A DNA stretch of 64,000 nucleotides from Niebla homalea (taxonomy: Eukaryota > Ascomycota > Lecanoromycetes > Lecanorales > Ramalinaceae): the NCBI GenBank assembly GCA_019925105.1, contig JAHGAU010000029.1, positions 248,001 through 312,000 of the forward strand. Direction: 5' to 3'. The notes below the pieces were generated by a model, which saw only the letters and a program-made list of their open reading frames with translations, was not told the DNA's origin and made no database searches. This document shows, piece after piece, positions 43,799 through 54,904 of the stretch. Position numbers and translations under genes: made by a program. Within the stretch, counting starts at the first letter, position 1. Each line of letters begins with the position of its first letter.

Positions 43799-46700
43799 CT
43801 ACTGCACCATCGCCCTGACCCCCTGCAACGTGAGCGCGAACACCAACCCCCTCGCCACCTCGGGTATCTGCAGACAATCAAACACCTTCCCCAAACACTC
43901 CCCGCTCGCCGCGCTGCCCATGACACTGGTCAGCGCGGCCGGCATCCCTTTTTCCACCAGCAACTTCCGCGCTTTCTTCCTCCTTGCTTCCTTTTCCTCT
44001 TCGGTGGGTGGGGCCGGCCACATCTTCAACTCCTCCTCCGTGGGAAGCGCATTCTCTCGCACCTTCTGGATCATACCAGCGATCCCAGCGTCGGTAGTGC
44101 AGGAATCAATGAGCGTAGATTGGAGGAGGTGGCGTATGGCTTCGAGGTTTGCGTTGTTGGCGCCGCCACGTAGAAGGAAAGACTTGGCGGTGTTGAGGAG
44201 GGTGAGGCGGAGGGTCCAGGCGGAGGAGAGGGTGTAGAGCTCGTTGATGGTGGCGAAGAAGAGTTCCACCGCTACCGAGGTTTCCGAGATGGTGAGGGGG
44301 TTGGGTGCGGTCGAGGGTTTGGACTCGGTGGTAGTCGCGGTGAGGGAGCTTGTGTGTTTGGGGTCGATGGTGTTGGCGTTGGGTTGAGGCACGAAGGAAG
44401 ATGCTGTACTTTTGCGGGAAGGGGAGTGGGTAGTGGGGGCGGTGCTGGTAGAGGTACGCGTGGCGGCACCGTCGTCGAGGGAGTGGCTGGAGGAGGCAAG
44501 GGTACCGTAGTCATCTGATATTTCGCTTGGGGGTGGAGGGAGGTCAAATTGGTCCCGCTCGTCGCCTGATGGTCCAGTAGTCTGGTTTTCGACAGAGGGT
44601 CTTGAATGGGTTCCGTTACTCGCTGCATGAGTTCCGAATATCTCTGCCGAGGCGTCTTGTGCTAGACTCTGCCCTGTTGGGATTCGAGCTGCCGGCTCTG
44701 TCGAGTTACGACTTGGCGATCGCAGACTATCTTGAGAAGCACGCTGGACTGGGCGAAGCAGGTCTTCTGATGGACGCCCATCTTGGCTCGGACTAGAGAC
44801 GCCGCTCTCTGTGCGCGGAAGGCTAATGTTACTCACAGATGCAGACCCCCTAGCACGGTCCACTGGCTGTTTAGAAGACGGCCGCTTTTGACCTAGCGAG
44901 CCTATCCCCCCCAGAACCCCAGTAACACCTCCAGCAATAGCTTTGCCACCCGTAGCAGCGCCTTTGGGAGCCCCTGCTAAGACGTCCAACATTCCTTTGC
45001 CCATGGTCTCAAACGCACCTGGAGTAGGAAAGCCAGGCCCTTTGTTTGCGCTAGGCGAAGCGCGACCTGTGTGTTGGTCCTTCTCGAGGAATCGCTTCAT
45101 GCCCTCGCTCTCTGCAAGCCTCTGAAAAGACAAAGCATCCTGGAGGTACTTTTCCAACTCGATGCGAAGATCATTCTTCATCTTACCCTTCCATGCAGGC
45201 AAAGTTTGATGTCTCTCAGTGAATGCTGCGACACCAGAGATGACGGAGATGCGCCTCAAGATCTCGTGCAGGCTCTCAAATTCCGGATACTTACGAGCGA
45301 TCATCCATCCCGGAAAGCTTGAAGTCGAGGGCTCGATCTGTAAGAGATACTCCGCTACGGGCTTCGAACGGATAGTGCTTTTGTCCCCAGGCACATAATC
45401 ATCAAAGATTGAGATCGTGGCGTTATGCAGGGTCAAGCTCGGCGGAGCTGAACTTTGCGATGAGATTTCCGGTCTCAAAGCTGTTGGGGCCTGATTCGAC
45501 AGTATTTGATCAAAGTTTTTGAAGCCTGACGAAGGCTCAGGTGGTTGTGAAGAAGCATCGGAGGCAGCATCAACATCGTGGCTCTTGTGGTTGACTCCTG
45601 GTTCGGGCTCAAGCGTCTCTCTGTCCAGGATTGAACTTGATGATCCCTTCTCTGCGGATGGGGCGTTCAGTTGAGCACTGTCATTAGCTTTTTGAGTTCT
45701 TATTGCCTCTTCAGCAGCGATCATTTCATTCATTCGTTGTGCCTCCCTCATAGCTTCCTCCATGGCTTCTTCTGCTCTACTGACTGTCCTTTTGTGTTCA
45801 AGTTTTGAGGACTGGGCGTCTTCAGGAGAAGTAGGCCTAACATTACCGTTGACCACAGTCCCATTTGCCGCAGCCGCAGCATTCTTCACGACATCCTTTT
45901 GCGCAGCATTGCTCACACTCTCATCAAATGCCTGCACAAGCTCAGTGGTCTCCCCTTCCTCCAATGCATAGATAATCCATTCATTGATGAAATCTGCCCG
46001 CGAGCAGCTCGCTATGGTCATGTCCAGAATGAGTCCTGCTAAGACTTCTCGCAAGAACGCCTTGACCGGATCACAAGCATACGCCTTTGCATCGAGGAAT
46101 CTTTGCAAGATGTCGTCCGCTACAGCTTTCAATTTCTGCTTTTGCTGCTCTTTGTCCAGGACGTTTGCAAGGCTACTACTTGGGTTCTTAAAGAGATAGT
46201 CATTGATGGCCATTTCGGGATCTGAAGCGCGCGAGGCTGCAAGCGCGCCAGAAAGCTCACTGAGGAACACAATGACTATGGAGGAAGAATTCGTGAGGAA
46301 ATCTAGGAAAACGTCGGCTGGTCGCTTCCGGGACAACTGTGACGACACTGAGATTAGGAAGCTGGCAAGAGTCTTGTTACATGTCTTCGCGAAAGACTGA
46401 TCGTCCGGCAAGATAGGCTTGTACCACCAATTGACATAATCCCGTATTATGGCCCCTGTAAATCCTTCAAGCGCAGACCTGGTGTCCGGACGGAAGCCCG
46501 AAAAGTCCAATTGCTTGGCGGTGTTTACATCTTCGGGCTCAGACTCTCCATTCCGCAGGGTTTGCAATCTCCGTAGATCAAGTACTCTCTGAACGATATC
46601 CAAGCTCTTCTCCTTTCGCTTTCGTGTATCAGCCCCCGTCGCCTCTCCTCCGCCATTTTCACCAGTCCCCTCCCAAGTGGCGTGGAGAACGACACCTCCA

Positions 46701-46987
46701 ACGGCTCCAATGATGACTAGCCCCAGTCTTCCCAGGACGAAGTATGTTGTCGCCCCAAGCCCAACGGCACATGCGCCGAGCGTCTCATTGCTGGCATTTG
46801 ATAGGAAGTCAAGGATCAGAGTCGTCACATCCCGAGCTTTGCCTGAAATTTCGCTCGCAGCAACCGGTATGTCTTCTTTGCCAGCCTTGGGGGCATCCTT
46901 GACAACCCCTGATACTGTTCCATTGATGTGCTTATCTCCGCCAAAACTCTTTGTTCCTGGGCTCTCATCTTTGAATGGTTCGGCCAT
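43799..46987 (-). CDS. PXA-PX-nexin C domain protein (sorting nexin / Mdm1-like)
   Basis: Intronless, 1062 aa. The N-terminus carries a hydrophobic hairpin at about residues 70-105 (ACAVGLGATTYFVLGRLG, VIIGAVGGVVLH), suggesting ER membrane anchoring. A PXA domain follows at about 170-350 (FTGAIIRDYVNWWYKPIL, then DDILQRFLDAKAY). A PX domain lies at about 525-640 (ISIFDDYVPGD, WMIARKYPEFESLHEIL), expected to bind phosphoinositides. A nexin C-terminal domain at about 905-1045 closes the protein (FFATINELYTLSSAWTLR). The RGS domain of Mdm1/SNX13 is not seen, so this is the shorter fungal form. The central linkers are low complexity and polar. The likely role is in endosome/vacuole-ER contact or trafficking. 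A transposon-like element starts about 150 bp upstream of the start codon. Confidence 0.9.
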   Translation of the reverse strand: MAEPFKDESPGTKSFGGDKHINGTVSGVVKDAPKAGKEDIPVAASEISGKARDVTTLILDFLSNASNETLGACAVGLGATTYFVLGRLGLVIIGAVGGVVLHATWEGTGENGGGEATGADTRKRKEKSLDIVQRVLDLRRLQTLRNGESEPEDVNTAKQLDFSGFRPDTRSALEGFTGAIIRDYVNWWYKPILPDDQSFAKTCNKTLASFLISVSSQLSRKRPADVFLDFLTNSSSIVIVFLSELSGALAASRASDPEMAINDYLFKNPSSSLANVLDKEQQKQKLKAVADDILQRFLDAKAYACDPVKAFLREVLAGLILDMTIASCSRADFINEWIIYALEEGETTELVQAFDESVSNAAQKDVVKNAAAAANGTVVNGNVRPTSPEDAQSSKLEHKRTVSRAEEAMEEAMREAQRMNEMIAAEEAIRTQKANDSAQLNAPSAEKGSSSSILDRETLEPEPGVNHKSHDVDAASDASSQPPEPSSGFKNFDQILSNQAPTALRPEISSQSSAPPSLTLHNATISIFDDYVPGDKSTIRSKPVAEYLLQIEPSTSSFPGWMIARKYPEFESLHEILRRISVISGVAAFTERHQTLPAWKGKMKNDLRIELEKYLQDALSFQRLAESEGMKRFLEKDQHTGRASPSANKGPGFPTPGAFETMGKGMLDVLAGAPKGAATGGKAIAGGVTGVLGGIGSLGQKRPSSKQPVDRARGSASVSNISLPRTESGVSSPSQDGRPSEDLLRPVQRASQDSLRSPSRNSTEPAARIPTGQSLAQDASAEIFGTHAASNGTHSRPSVENQTTGPSGDERDQFDLPPPPSEISDDYGTLASSSHSLDDGAATRTSTSTAPTTHSPSRKSTASSFVPQPNANTIDPKHTSSLTATTTESKPSTAPNPLTISETSVAVELFFATINELYTLSSAWTLRLTLLNTAKSFLLRGGANNANLEAIRHLLQSTLIDSCTTDAGIAGMIQKVRENALPTEEELKMWPAPPTEEEKEARRKKARKLLVEKGMPAALTSVMGSAASGECLGKVFDCLQIPEVARGLVFALTLQGVRAMVQ

Positions 46988-47137
46988 TCTTGCGAGCTGT
47001 CATTGCGTCCGACTGGAACTTGATTATGTATGTCTCATCTTTGCATGCGCGCAAGGAAGCTTGTAAGGGGTGCGCTTTGTGGGTACTGTTGTAAAGGAAG
47101 TCGCAAAGTTCCACTAGTCGTCAGCGACAGCAGCTCG

Positions 47138-47704
47138 GATTTAGCGCGGACAAGTTGCTTTTACTTAGAAGAAACCCTTAACCGGACAGTACAGATAATA
47201 CATTGCCGGGCTTTTAGATACGCTTGAGGCGTACCCAGAGCTTCCTTTTTAACGTTCCTTACTGGTGAGTCCGGCCTTATCGAACGGGGTCTATAGATCT
47301 GAAAATGCATGCTCTGGTAGGGTGCTTCACGCCGCAAAGCGTAGCACAAAATGCGTATTATCTGTACTGTCCGGTTGGCGGGCTTGTCCGGCTGGTAGGT
47401 GAGCTCTTCTAGAACAGAAACCCTTGGCACTATTTTTTGTGCTGCGCTCCCCGAATATCCACCCTTGCCACCCTGTCAATGACCGTCTTTTTAAATTTCA
47501 AAACTTACTCTAGTCTCACGTACACCCATGAAGTCATGTAAGTAGTCAATCTAAATGGTTTGTGAGAAAGTAATCAAGAGCTACCAGAGGGCGCAGCACA
47601 AGAAATAATAGAACGTGTCCGGTTAGCTGATCTGTCCGGTTAGGGGGGTTCAACCTTCTAATGCCAAGGATTCCCAATTGAAAGCAACTTGTCCGCGCTA
47701 AATC
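47138..47704. mobile_element. MITE-like non-autonomous inverted-repeat element
   Basis: About 567 bp bounded by perfect 24-bp inverted repeats (47138-47161 and 47681-47704, starting GATTTAGCGCGG). The similarity resumes further in: an 18-bp block at 47172-47189 matches the complement of about 47630-47650. The motif TGTCCGGTTA or its complement recurs at least five times near both ends, like subterminal transposase sites. An additional perfect 22-bp inverted pair sits inside (47180-47201 and 47355-47376). No transposase frame exists. I see no clear target-site duplication. Confidence 0.65.
47180..47376. repeat. Internal 22-bp perfect inverted repeat of the MITE-like element
   Basis: The arms at 47180-47201 and 47355-47376 are exact reverse complements (beginning AACCGGACAG) and enclose 153 bp. 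Either this is a second, nested element or a palindromic end structure. Transcripts across it could form a long hairpin. Confidence 0.7.
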
Positions 47705-48586
47705 GATGGGCGCAAACCCCAGTCGTCCCCTCGATCAGTGAGTCTCACTAACAGACTCCCCACACGCTGCGAACACAGACGATTGCAAATATCCGCACGG
47801 AATCTGACCAGCAAGACTGAATGATAGTGTGCTGACAGTCGAGCAAAACTTCGAAAATCCCGGGTGACTCTCACCCTTATGATCTAATCCTCTACGGCGG
47901 TGTAGGTAATGGTTAGCTGTACCAGCACAGGCAGTCAGGTTTTCTTTCCTCTCCTACAATTTTGCATGATGGAATGAACGATGGGGCCGGATGGAGCCAG
48001 TTAGTCGCCGATCTGAATGGTATATGACGCAGCTAGTTTTCATGCCCCTGCTCTCTTCTACCCTCTTTGATCTCAGAAGGGTAGGCTACGATGGGATCGA
48101 ATTTATCTAATCGAAACAAGGGAAGCGATGTCAAGGAATTCCATTATATAAGTGTGCCTCTGTTCCTCATCTGAACGTTTCCCGTTCCTGTCCAGCTAAC
48201 ACAGGATAATTCCTTCCGGCTCATCTCGTGACACTGCGGCCACAGCTACAATTCTCGTGCAGTGATCCATACATAAAGGAAGTGGAAAGAGGTTGAGTGT
48301 GGACCCGAAATTCGTGAAACAGTCAGAGTGTGGGGATAAATATGCTGTTGAGACCTGCTCTTCGACCTGTTGCCCACGGCTGCTGCCGAGTTTGCATAAT
48401 GAAGGCGGCTTACAATTCGAATATTGTCAGAATGAGAGTTACTGCTATTTTGCCTAGCGAGTGTGGGGTTAGGGCTTTGTGATACGCGATGCTGGATGCC
48501 CTTGGATATGCTCAATGTCCTCAAGAGCTTATATCGCGGGGTCCTACAGCCGCCGAAGTGGGCTAGCTAGTGTCTCGTGAGGCACA
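47705..48586. other. Region without a supported gene
   Basis: 882 bp containing only short ORFs without domains (for example 48246-48524 on the minus strand). No repeats or RNA signatures were recognised. Confidence 0.5.
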
Positions 48587-48928
48587 TCAAGATTCGTGGT
48601 CCAATTTTTCCTTCATCTGTCGCCTCTTCGTCTTCTCTCTACGTGGCTTGAGTAGTTTTAGGGTAGCCCAGAAGATGGAAACTGCAGCCATGAACGGCAC
48701 AGCGAGATAGACGTAAGTCTTCAGGACCCGAGATTGGAAGTTTCTTTCCCGTTGTCTGATCGTACGAGGTTGGTGCTCATGATTGTCTGCAAAGATGGTC
48801 AGAAAAGTGTACCTATCTTGGTTCCATTGATATGAGCAAGGCGAGAAGAGATGGTGGGGGGGAAATGGCAAGAAAAGTGAATCAAAACCAAACAAGAAGC
48901 AACAACTGGATCCATCGGGGAGGTTCAT
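48587..48928 (-). CDS. Hypothetical small membrane protein
   Basis: 113-aa frame. The C-terminal half is protein-like: a basic stretch (RQRERNFQSRVLK), one clear transmembrane helix (YVYLAVPFMAAVSIFWATL) and a strongly basic tail ending in EKLDHES. The N-terminal third is rich in Phe/Pro/Cys and looks less natural, so the true start may be an internal exon. No family is recognised. Confidence 0.35.
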   Translation of the reverse strand: MNLPDGSSCCFLFGFDSLFLPFPPHHLFSPCSYQWNQDRYTFLTIFADNHEHQPRTIRQRERNFQSRVLKTYVYLAVPFMAAVSIFWATLKLLKPRREKTKRRQMKEKLDHES

Positions 48929-51017
48929 CTATCCAGAACACACGACTTGGGGGATCTTGAAGCTCTGAAGCTAGTATTCCTCATCCCGTGCATGGTCTGG
49001 AGTGAGAGGTTACCAAGTAAAGGAGGATTGGCAACCTATCGAGACGAAAGTCCCAGGTGTGAAGAAGAGCGTCACGAGGGTCATGATCCTCATTGAGACC
49101 GTTTCGATCTATGTCTTGTGGGCGAGCTTGCGCATATCGTAGGTAAGATGTTCCATGTTCTTATTTGAAGCGATTGCACCGCTAAGGATCGGTATTTCTG
49201 TATTATACTCGCGAAGCCCGTTAAGTTGATGGTCACCATTTAGCATGGCTTAATCAACTTCATGGGCTAAATGATCGGAGCTTTGCGATCCGCAAGCAAG
49301 CGGAGTAGGCTTTCTGCCCTCAAAACTTTGAAATGGAGATCTTGGCGGTACTATCCAACAGTACATTGAAACGAGCGGCCGGCTTCTCGCGAACATCCCG
49401 TATTCCTTGAGGTCGGTCATCGTCCCTCATCAGGGAGGCGTAATAGTCCTTGAGCTGGGTCACCACATTGATGTTGAGTGTAGGGACGAGGGCGCATTCG
49501 TTGACAGACTCTTCAATCTCGCTCAATCTCGCTCAATCTGTTAGGATGCGGAAGGAGAACTGTTGTCGGTCAAATCCATCATAATCTACCTGGCCCGTCT
49601 TTGTTGATTTGGGTTCATCGATTCTTTTGCCGGGTGGCAAAGGTTGCTTTTGCCACTGGCATCAGTGTAGACATGGGAAGGCATTTTGGTCAGCGAGGGC
49701 CGTGTGGCATTGTCTATTCATTTGAGGTCCTTGCTTCAAGCAGCTTTCAAGGAAAAGACGCGGCTTTTTTGCGGCTTCACAGTTTTCAGAGCGTCACTTC
49801 ATTGGAGACCCATGAAGACATCAGTATCCTTGAGGGCATTCGAAAGATCGGTATTAACAATCTTTGCCTCAACCGTGAGGCCGGGGAAAGTCTGCTTCAA
49901 GAAGTCAAACTATCGTCGCCAATCTTCTGCCGAACAATCGCATAAGGGGATGTGTGTCAACAGCCTGCATTGAATGCGCATTTGATGAAGCCAAAAGAAG
50001 AGAGTCCAGCCGGTCCTTAACCCGTGTCGTTGATTGAATACATTCTGCGAATTTGATGTCTCCCTTAGTCATTTTCTATGTAGTCCTGATGTTGATAACA
50101 TCCAAAGTATGATGTACTGCACAATGGCTGATGGGCCATGGCTATTCAAGTTGAGATGGCAAAGGCTCGACGGACTTCAGTTCGTAACGCATTTGCAGAT
50201 CCGCACCTGACCATGCTCGGGTCTTGACTATTAAATTAGAGCAATGCTCGCTGAATTATGTGTTATGATGAAAGCCGCTGCAATACAGATCGAGGGTCAA
50301 GGCCCGCTCACCAAACAGAAATGGAAAGATCAAAAATTCCGGTATGGCCTAGAAATTGGTGCATGCAAGTGTAAGAGTCTGCCGGTCAGTTGTGAGTCTG
50401 CTTCGTGAGCGGCCATCACCAAAACAAATCTGTACTCGTCATGAGCTTTCGTCCGTAAGACTAATATATCATAAGTTGCTCACAGGAACACGAATTTGGG
50501 ATCTTTCTTGCCCAACTCATGCGTAAGTGCCAGAAATAATCGAAGACTGTCATGACTCTTTATGGGTTGGTGCCAAAACGATATATTTCTTATCAGTCCG
50601 GGGCAGAAATACGATGGAGAGCCCACATTACATCTAGCATCGTTTGCATGATCGTACAGGCTACGGGCCGTGTTCTAATTGTCACTTAACAAGCATTCAT
50701 CATTCTCATTGATCTGAGAACAAAGTGAGTTCAGTATATAGAGCGGAGTCCTTCCTGTGGTGAAGTATAGTGGACAATCGGAAGCTATATTACAAAGAGG
50801 GTCTGCTGGTTCCACAATGGCAGGGCCCGACAACCTCCAAGCTGAAACAAAAAGAAGCTTGTTTTCGCCTGTCACACAGCGCTGAAAAATGCCCTTGGGG
50901 TTGTACATTTTACTGATCTCTTGCGAATGCGTCATGCTGTCCTCCCCGTTGGCAACGGCCTGGTAACGGCAACATCGCCCACCATTTGGGACTACGCTAG
51001 TCCATTCCATCCTATCA
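48929..51017. other. Gene-poor region with uncharacterised protein-like fragments
   Basis: 2089 bp without an intact gene. Minus-strand text at 49320-49526 and around 49760-49930 reads like pieces of a protein (for example FPGLTVEAKIVNTDLSNALK) interrupted by stops and frame changes. This suggests an eroded gene of unknown type. No full ORF or RNA is seen. Confidence 0.4.
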
Positions 51018-51181
51018 TCCTCATGGTGTGGGTTTACCATGTGACATTGCCTCGTCCCACCATTTATGCACCCTGAACGGGTAGCCAGTGAAATGAAGTC
51101 CTCATGGTGTGATCCTCCCATGTGATACTTTTTCGTCTCACCATTAATGCCCCCTTATTACGTGGCCAGCGACCTGAAGTC
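51018..51181. repeat. Imperfect tandem dimer of about 81 bp
   Basis: Copy 1 is 51018-51098 and copy 2 is 51099-51181. Both start TCCTCATGGTGTG and contain matching blocks such as CCATGTGA, TCGTC and CCACCATT/TCACCATT, and a GGTAGCCAGTGAA/GTGGCCAGCGAC pair. The divergence suggests an old duplication. No coding role is seen. Confidence 0.6.
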
Positions 51182-52358
51182 GCCCGGCAGTAAGGGGGCC
51201 GTTACAAGCCATTCAATTGGCTTGTACAACGCGCTTTACCTTGCTATCTAGCATAAAGCTGCGTTTTTACTCCGTTATGAAGCAATTTGAGGTTTCAGAT
51301 AAACAATGTTACAATGTGACTTTGGACTGTTAACCCTCCGTTTTGGGGCCGAGAGTTTTATATATAAACCCTTATCCTTTCACTTTCCCTCCGACTTTCT
51401 TGAACACATCACTCACCCTACAAAGTTGCTAAATATAGTGGTGAACATTATCACATCACCCTGTACGCCAGAAATTAGCCTCTCGACCCTCATTCCTGCC
51501 AAGAACGTCCGACGCATTAACTCAAGGCAGATCTTCTGTGGAGGGTAGACTGAGTATTACTGTGAGGCACATGGCATGCCCCGAGATTGGAATCGGAGGA
51601 CCGCAGAACGAGCTCGTTCCGAAGATCCAGAAGTCTTGACAGACGTGAACAACTTATTCCGAGAGCTGGTCGATGGTATTCAAACTACAAGAAATGCCGG
51701 AGAAACGAAATCTGAAGGCAGCGAAAATGCGAGTGAGCCTGACAGCGACGACTACAGAGCCGGAAGACATGGCGGTTACGTTCGAGGTTTTAGCTGCAGG
51801 AGACCGATACCTCTTGTGCCGGTTCGAAGGTTGTCTCCGCGCATTTACTACACCTGGTATTACGACGATGGAGACGATACAACAATCGCTGAATGAAGGA
51901 ATGAATGGACGAATCAACTTTTTGGAGGTCACAGAATACGATCATTTCTGAAACGGAAATCAGAACACTTACCCTCCTGCGGAGGCGCAGGAATATTAAA
52001 ACACAGAAAGAGACGGTTAATAAAGCGTTCGATTCATCTATCGACTGCCAAGTTGCTACGACAAGGAGGACAGTCATTATTCTTGAGCAGATACTGTCCC
52101 ACCGTACGCCTGCCTAGCGCGCCCCTAGCGCTATCCATATATCCCTTGAGTACTATTCCCTCACATTCATCCTATTCCCTCACATTCATCCATCCTTCCT
52201 CCCTCCTCAACCAATGTCGACCCCCTCAAAAAGAAATCGGAATCCGATTCACAGCTCCTGTCGTCACAACGCCCATCGTTTCGGGAGGAGGTTAGCAGTC
52301 AGCTTCGCGAATACGCCAACTCTTTCGATACCACACGGAACAGGGGAAGGAGCTTTTC
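51182..52358. other. Region with weak, overlapping ORFs
   Basis: 1177 bp. Frames at 51576-51896 and 51673-51951 overlap in different phases and are both protein-like in part, so a small spliced gene is possible but cannot be resolved. A direct repeat TATTCCCTCACATTCATC occurs twice near 52156-52190. The stretch from about 52220 may already belong to the IMP dehydrogenase relic. Confidence 0.35.
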
Positions 52359-52610
52359 ATGAGAACATGCCTTCCTACTAAGGGGATATCGCGTACCCAC
52401 GGTTGCAATGGAGCTATATTGGGCTGGTGCATCGGATCTAGCGAGCCCATCTTCCAGATTGAAATGATCAAATACATCAAAGAAACCTACCCAAAACTCG
52501 ACGTCATTGCAGGCAATGTCGTCACCGTCGCTCAAGCGGCTAACCTCATTGCTGCTGGTGCAGATGGCCTCCGCATGGTTGGAGTATTTCATAAGCGGAC
52601 GAACGGATGA
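52359..52610 (+). pseudogene. IMP dehydrogenase fragment (pseudogene)
   Basis: About 45 codons in the middle of this frame match the conserved centre of IMP dehydrogenase: [20 protein letters not shown] followed by [20 protein letters not shown]. The upstream part is garbled, and where the active-site loop (GMGSGSxC) should follow, the frame reads into unrelated residues and stops. The catalytic Cys loop and the rest of the barrel are absent. IMPDH is the GTP-synthesis enzyme; this copy cannot be functional. It sits among other gene relics, far from the polyketide cluster. Confidence 0.7.
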
Positions 52611-53470
52611 ATAAGGAAGATATATTTTCCCCCGACCGGAACAGACCTCACGTCAGAAATCGTGCACCAGACTATCCCACACCTTACCACACAAACCTTT
52701 TCTGTCAAAATTAGGCTAGTGAATACCTACTTGGCTTTTGTGCAGATGAGTCGAGTTCAGACCCTCGATGCCGGCCAGATACAGGTACGATTTCTCGGCC
52801 TTGGCTATTCCTTTCTGAGATTCGGCAGCAGCATGAAGATGGGAAATAGCAAATCTAATGCACTGAGCCAATTATCTCGAGCCAGGTCCACATTGATGCA
52901 TTGGTGGTGAAGGAGGTTGCTGTTGGAGACCACGACGACTACTGACAAACATATTGTATCTCTTGAGATGTGGCCGGAAGTGCCACTATCTGGAAGTCGT
53001 TACATGATGGAGACTATGACGGCCTAGTCCATCGAAGAGACAATACCAGAGCAAGTTGCATAATGAAATGGTAAAGGTCATTACAACGGTTGGGCGCCAG
53101 TGTCTTGGGACTGGCGTCAGCATGCATTGATCCAGGTGATCAATGATGAACGTGCCGACAAGGCTATCCTTGACTGGCTCCTTTTCAGCAAATGATCAGA
53201 GCAACGAAGGTCGCTACAAGCTCGCCGCCAAGACCAAGTCTGTGAGCATCTCAAACACTTCAAGATATGAGGAAGAGGGGGATGGTTTATGGGCTGGTTA
53301 TGCTACAGTGGAAAAGGAAGGGCGTCTCTGTGAACGAACCTTGGAAGCCACTGCGGAGCCTAACAGATACGCCATATTTACAGTAACGAACATGCAAGAG
53401 GATCGTCGCTTCACAAATCAAATCTTACGACTCCGCCGACTACGTTCGATTCTCCATGAGCTCCTCTCTG
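52611..53470. other. Region without a supported gene
   Basis: 860 bp with short frames only (52662-52910, 53143-53478). The latter is open for 111 codons but no domain is recognised. It lies between two pseudogene fragments and is probably eroded coding DNA. Confidence 0.35.
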
Positions 53471-53499
53471 CTGCTTGAAAGGTACCATGCTCTAGATTT

Positions 53500-53730
53500 C
53501 CATGGGACTCGGATCTTTCATCGCTCGTCAACATCCCGCAATTACCTGTCGCTGTCGCCTATCCAAAGAAGGTCAACAGAGGAAGTGTCCCAAATCGCCA
53601 AAGCATGCTACAAACACAAAATCCCAATGATTCCCTTCTTTGGGGCTCTTCGCTCGAAGTTAACTTCACTGCCCATCTTCTCTTCCTCTCCGATGCCTAC
53701 CATTCTTCACCTCGTTGAAGAAGATGAGTG
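53500..53730 (+). pseudogene. D-lactate dehydrogenase-like FAD-oxidase fragment (pseudogene)
   Basis: Pieces of the FAD-binding domain typical of D-lactate dehydrogenases appear in three alternating frames: LPVAVAYPK, then STEEVSQIAKACYKHKIPMI, then GSSLEVNFTA. These correspond in order to the family blocks around the (P)STEEVS and GGTSLEG motifs. At least two frame changes are needed and the C-terminal half is not found. It is a broken remnant. Confidence 0.55.
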
Positions 53731-54904
53731 GGTCAAGGCCAAATCCGTCGAAAGCTTCTAGGAAAAGTACGATTCTTTTGAAAGCGCCGAGGTAGAGATA
53801 TCTATTCAAATACGGCGTTTGCCTCCTTAAGAACTCAGCGCAGAGAGAAAAGATCACTCAAGAAAGGATTGAGGAATCTCTTTCCCGCATACTGCCGATG
53901 AAATCCAAGTGTATGACCTGGGAGAAAGCGCTTGCTCCTGATGCCATCGCCGCTCTGTCACCACTTCAGTCGCCGCATAGGTGCTGACTCTGAAGAGTAC
54001 GAGTCTACCATCGGCAGTTCTCGTCACTACGTATGTCTCACCATCTGGTTTGCGTCTGCACTACACTAAAACTCTCCGAAAAAGCCTACAACTTTTCAAT
54101 CAAATTCCTCTTTGCATCGGGCGTGTAACTCAGCGGTAAACCTCCTATTTGGTGTGCTAAACTATTCATTTTCCGAGATATTTCCAGGTTAGAGTGTGGG
54201 ATTGCAGCTTTCGCGAGAGATAGGAAGGGCCGCTCCTCCTAGTGTTGGGGTAATTATCACACCTTGTGGGAATCATGGAAGGCGGAGTCCTATCAGCATC
54301 CCTCCGACGTACATGAGACTCGTCAAATGCCAGCCGAATAATTCCTCTTCCTCTTGCAAAGCGCATCAACAAGAACCACCGCCATGGCCAACAAACAACC
54401 CCTTCCATCTCTTCGCTTGGCCACGGCAGCCAAGCTCACCTTGCGAAACGCCATTCTTCATCAGATCCTAGCGACAAAGACGTGCCGCCACTGTCCGCGA
54501 TTCTTCACGACAAATGAGCATCCTCCCGAAAGCTGACAACCATTTTGGACAGCCAAGCATTCTGAAAACTGAAGCTGGCGGAATTCAGAACTCAATAGGC
54601 TTGGATGCCAGACGATGCCGGCGAAAGTCATGAGCGCAAATCCAGGGCTGAAGGAAATCAACCTCAATTGCGAAGATCTGTCAAAATCGTCCAACTTCAC
54701 CAATGACCAGCTGGAAGAATGCACGGTTGTATTCATGTTGTTACTCTTGGCAATCAGACGTTCTCGTTCATGGTGTCCAGCCTTCGACCTGTCTAGGGAC
54801 ATTTGGATTCTGTCCCCTGGATTGATCCTGAACCATACCTGGCCGACTCAGGGGCTCAAGTGATCCAAAAGCCTCTGTTGCCACCTCTGACATGTTCGCC
54901 GGAA
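53731..54904. other. Region without a supported gene
   Basis: 1174 bp with short ORFs in conflicting frames (for example 54166-54536, 54461-54863). No domain, RNA or repeat is recognised. Confidence 0.4.
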
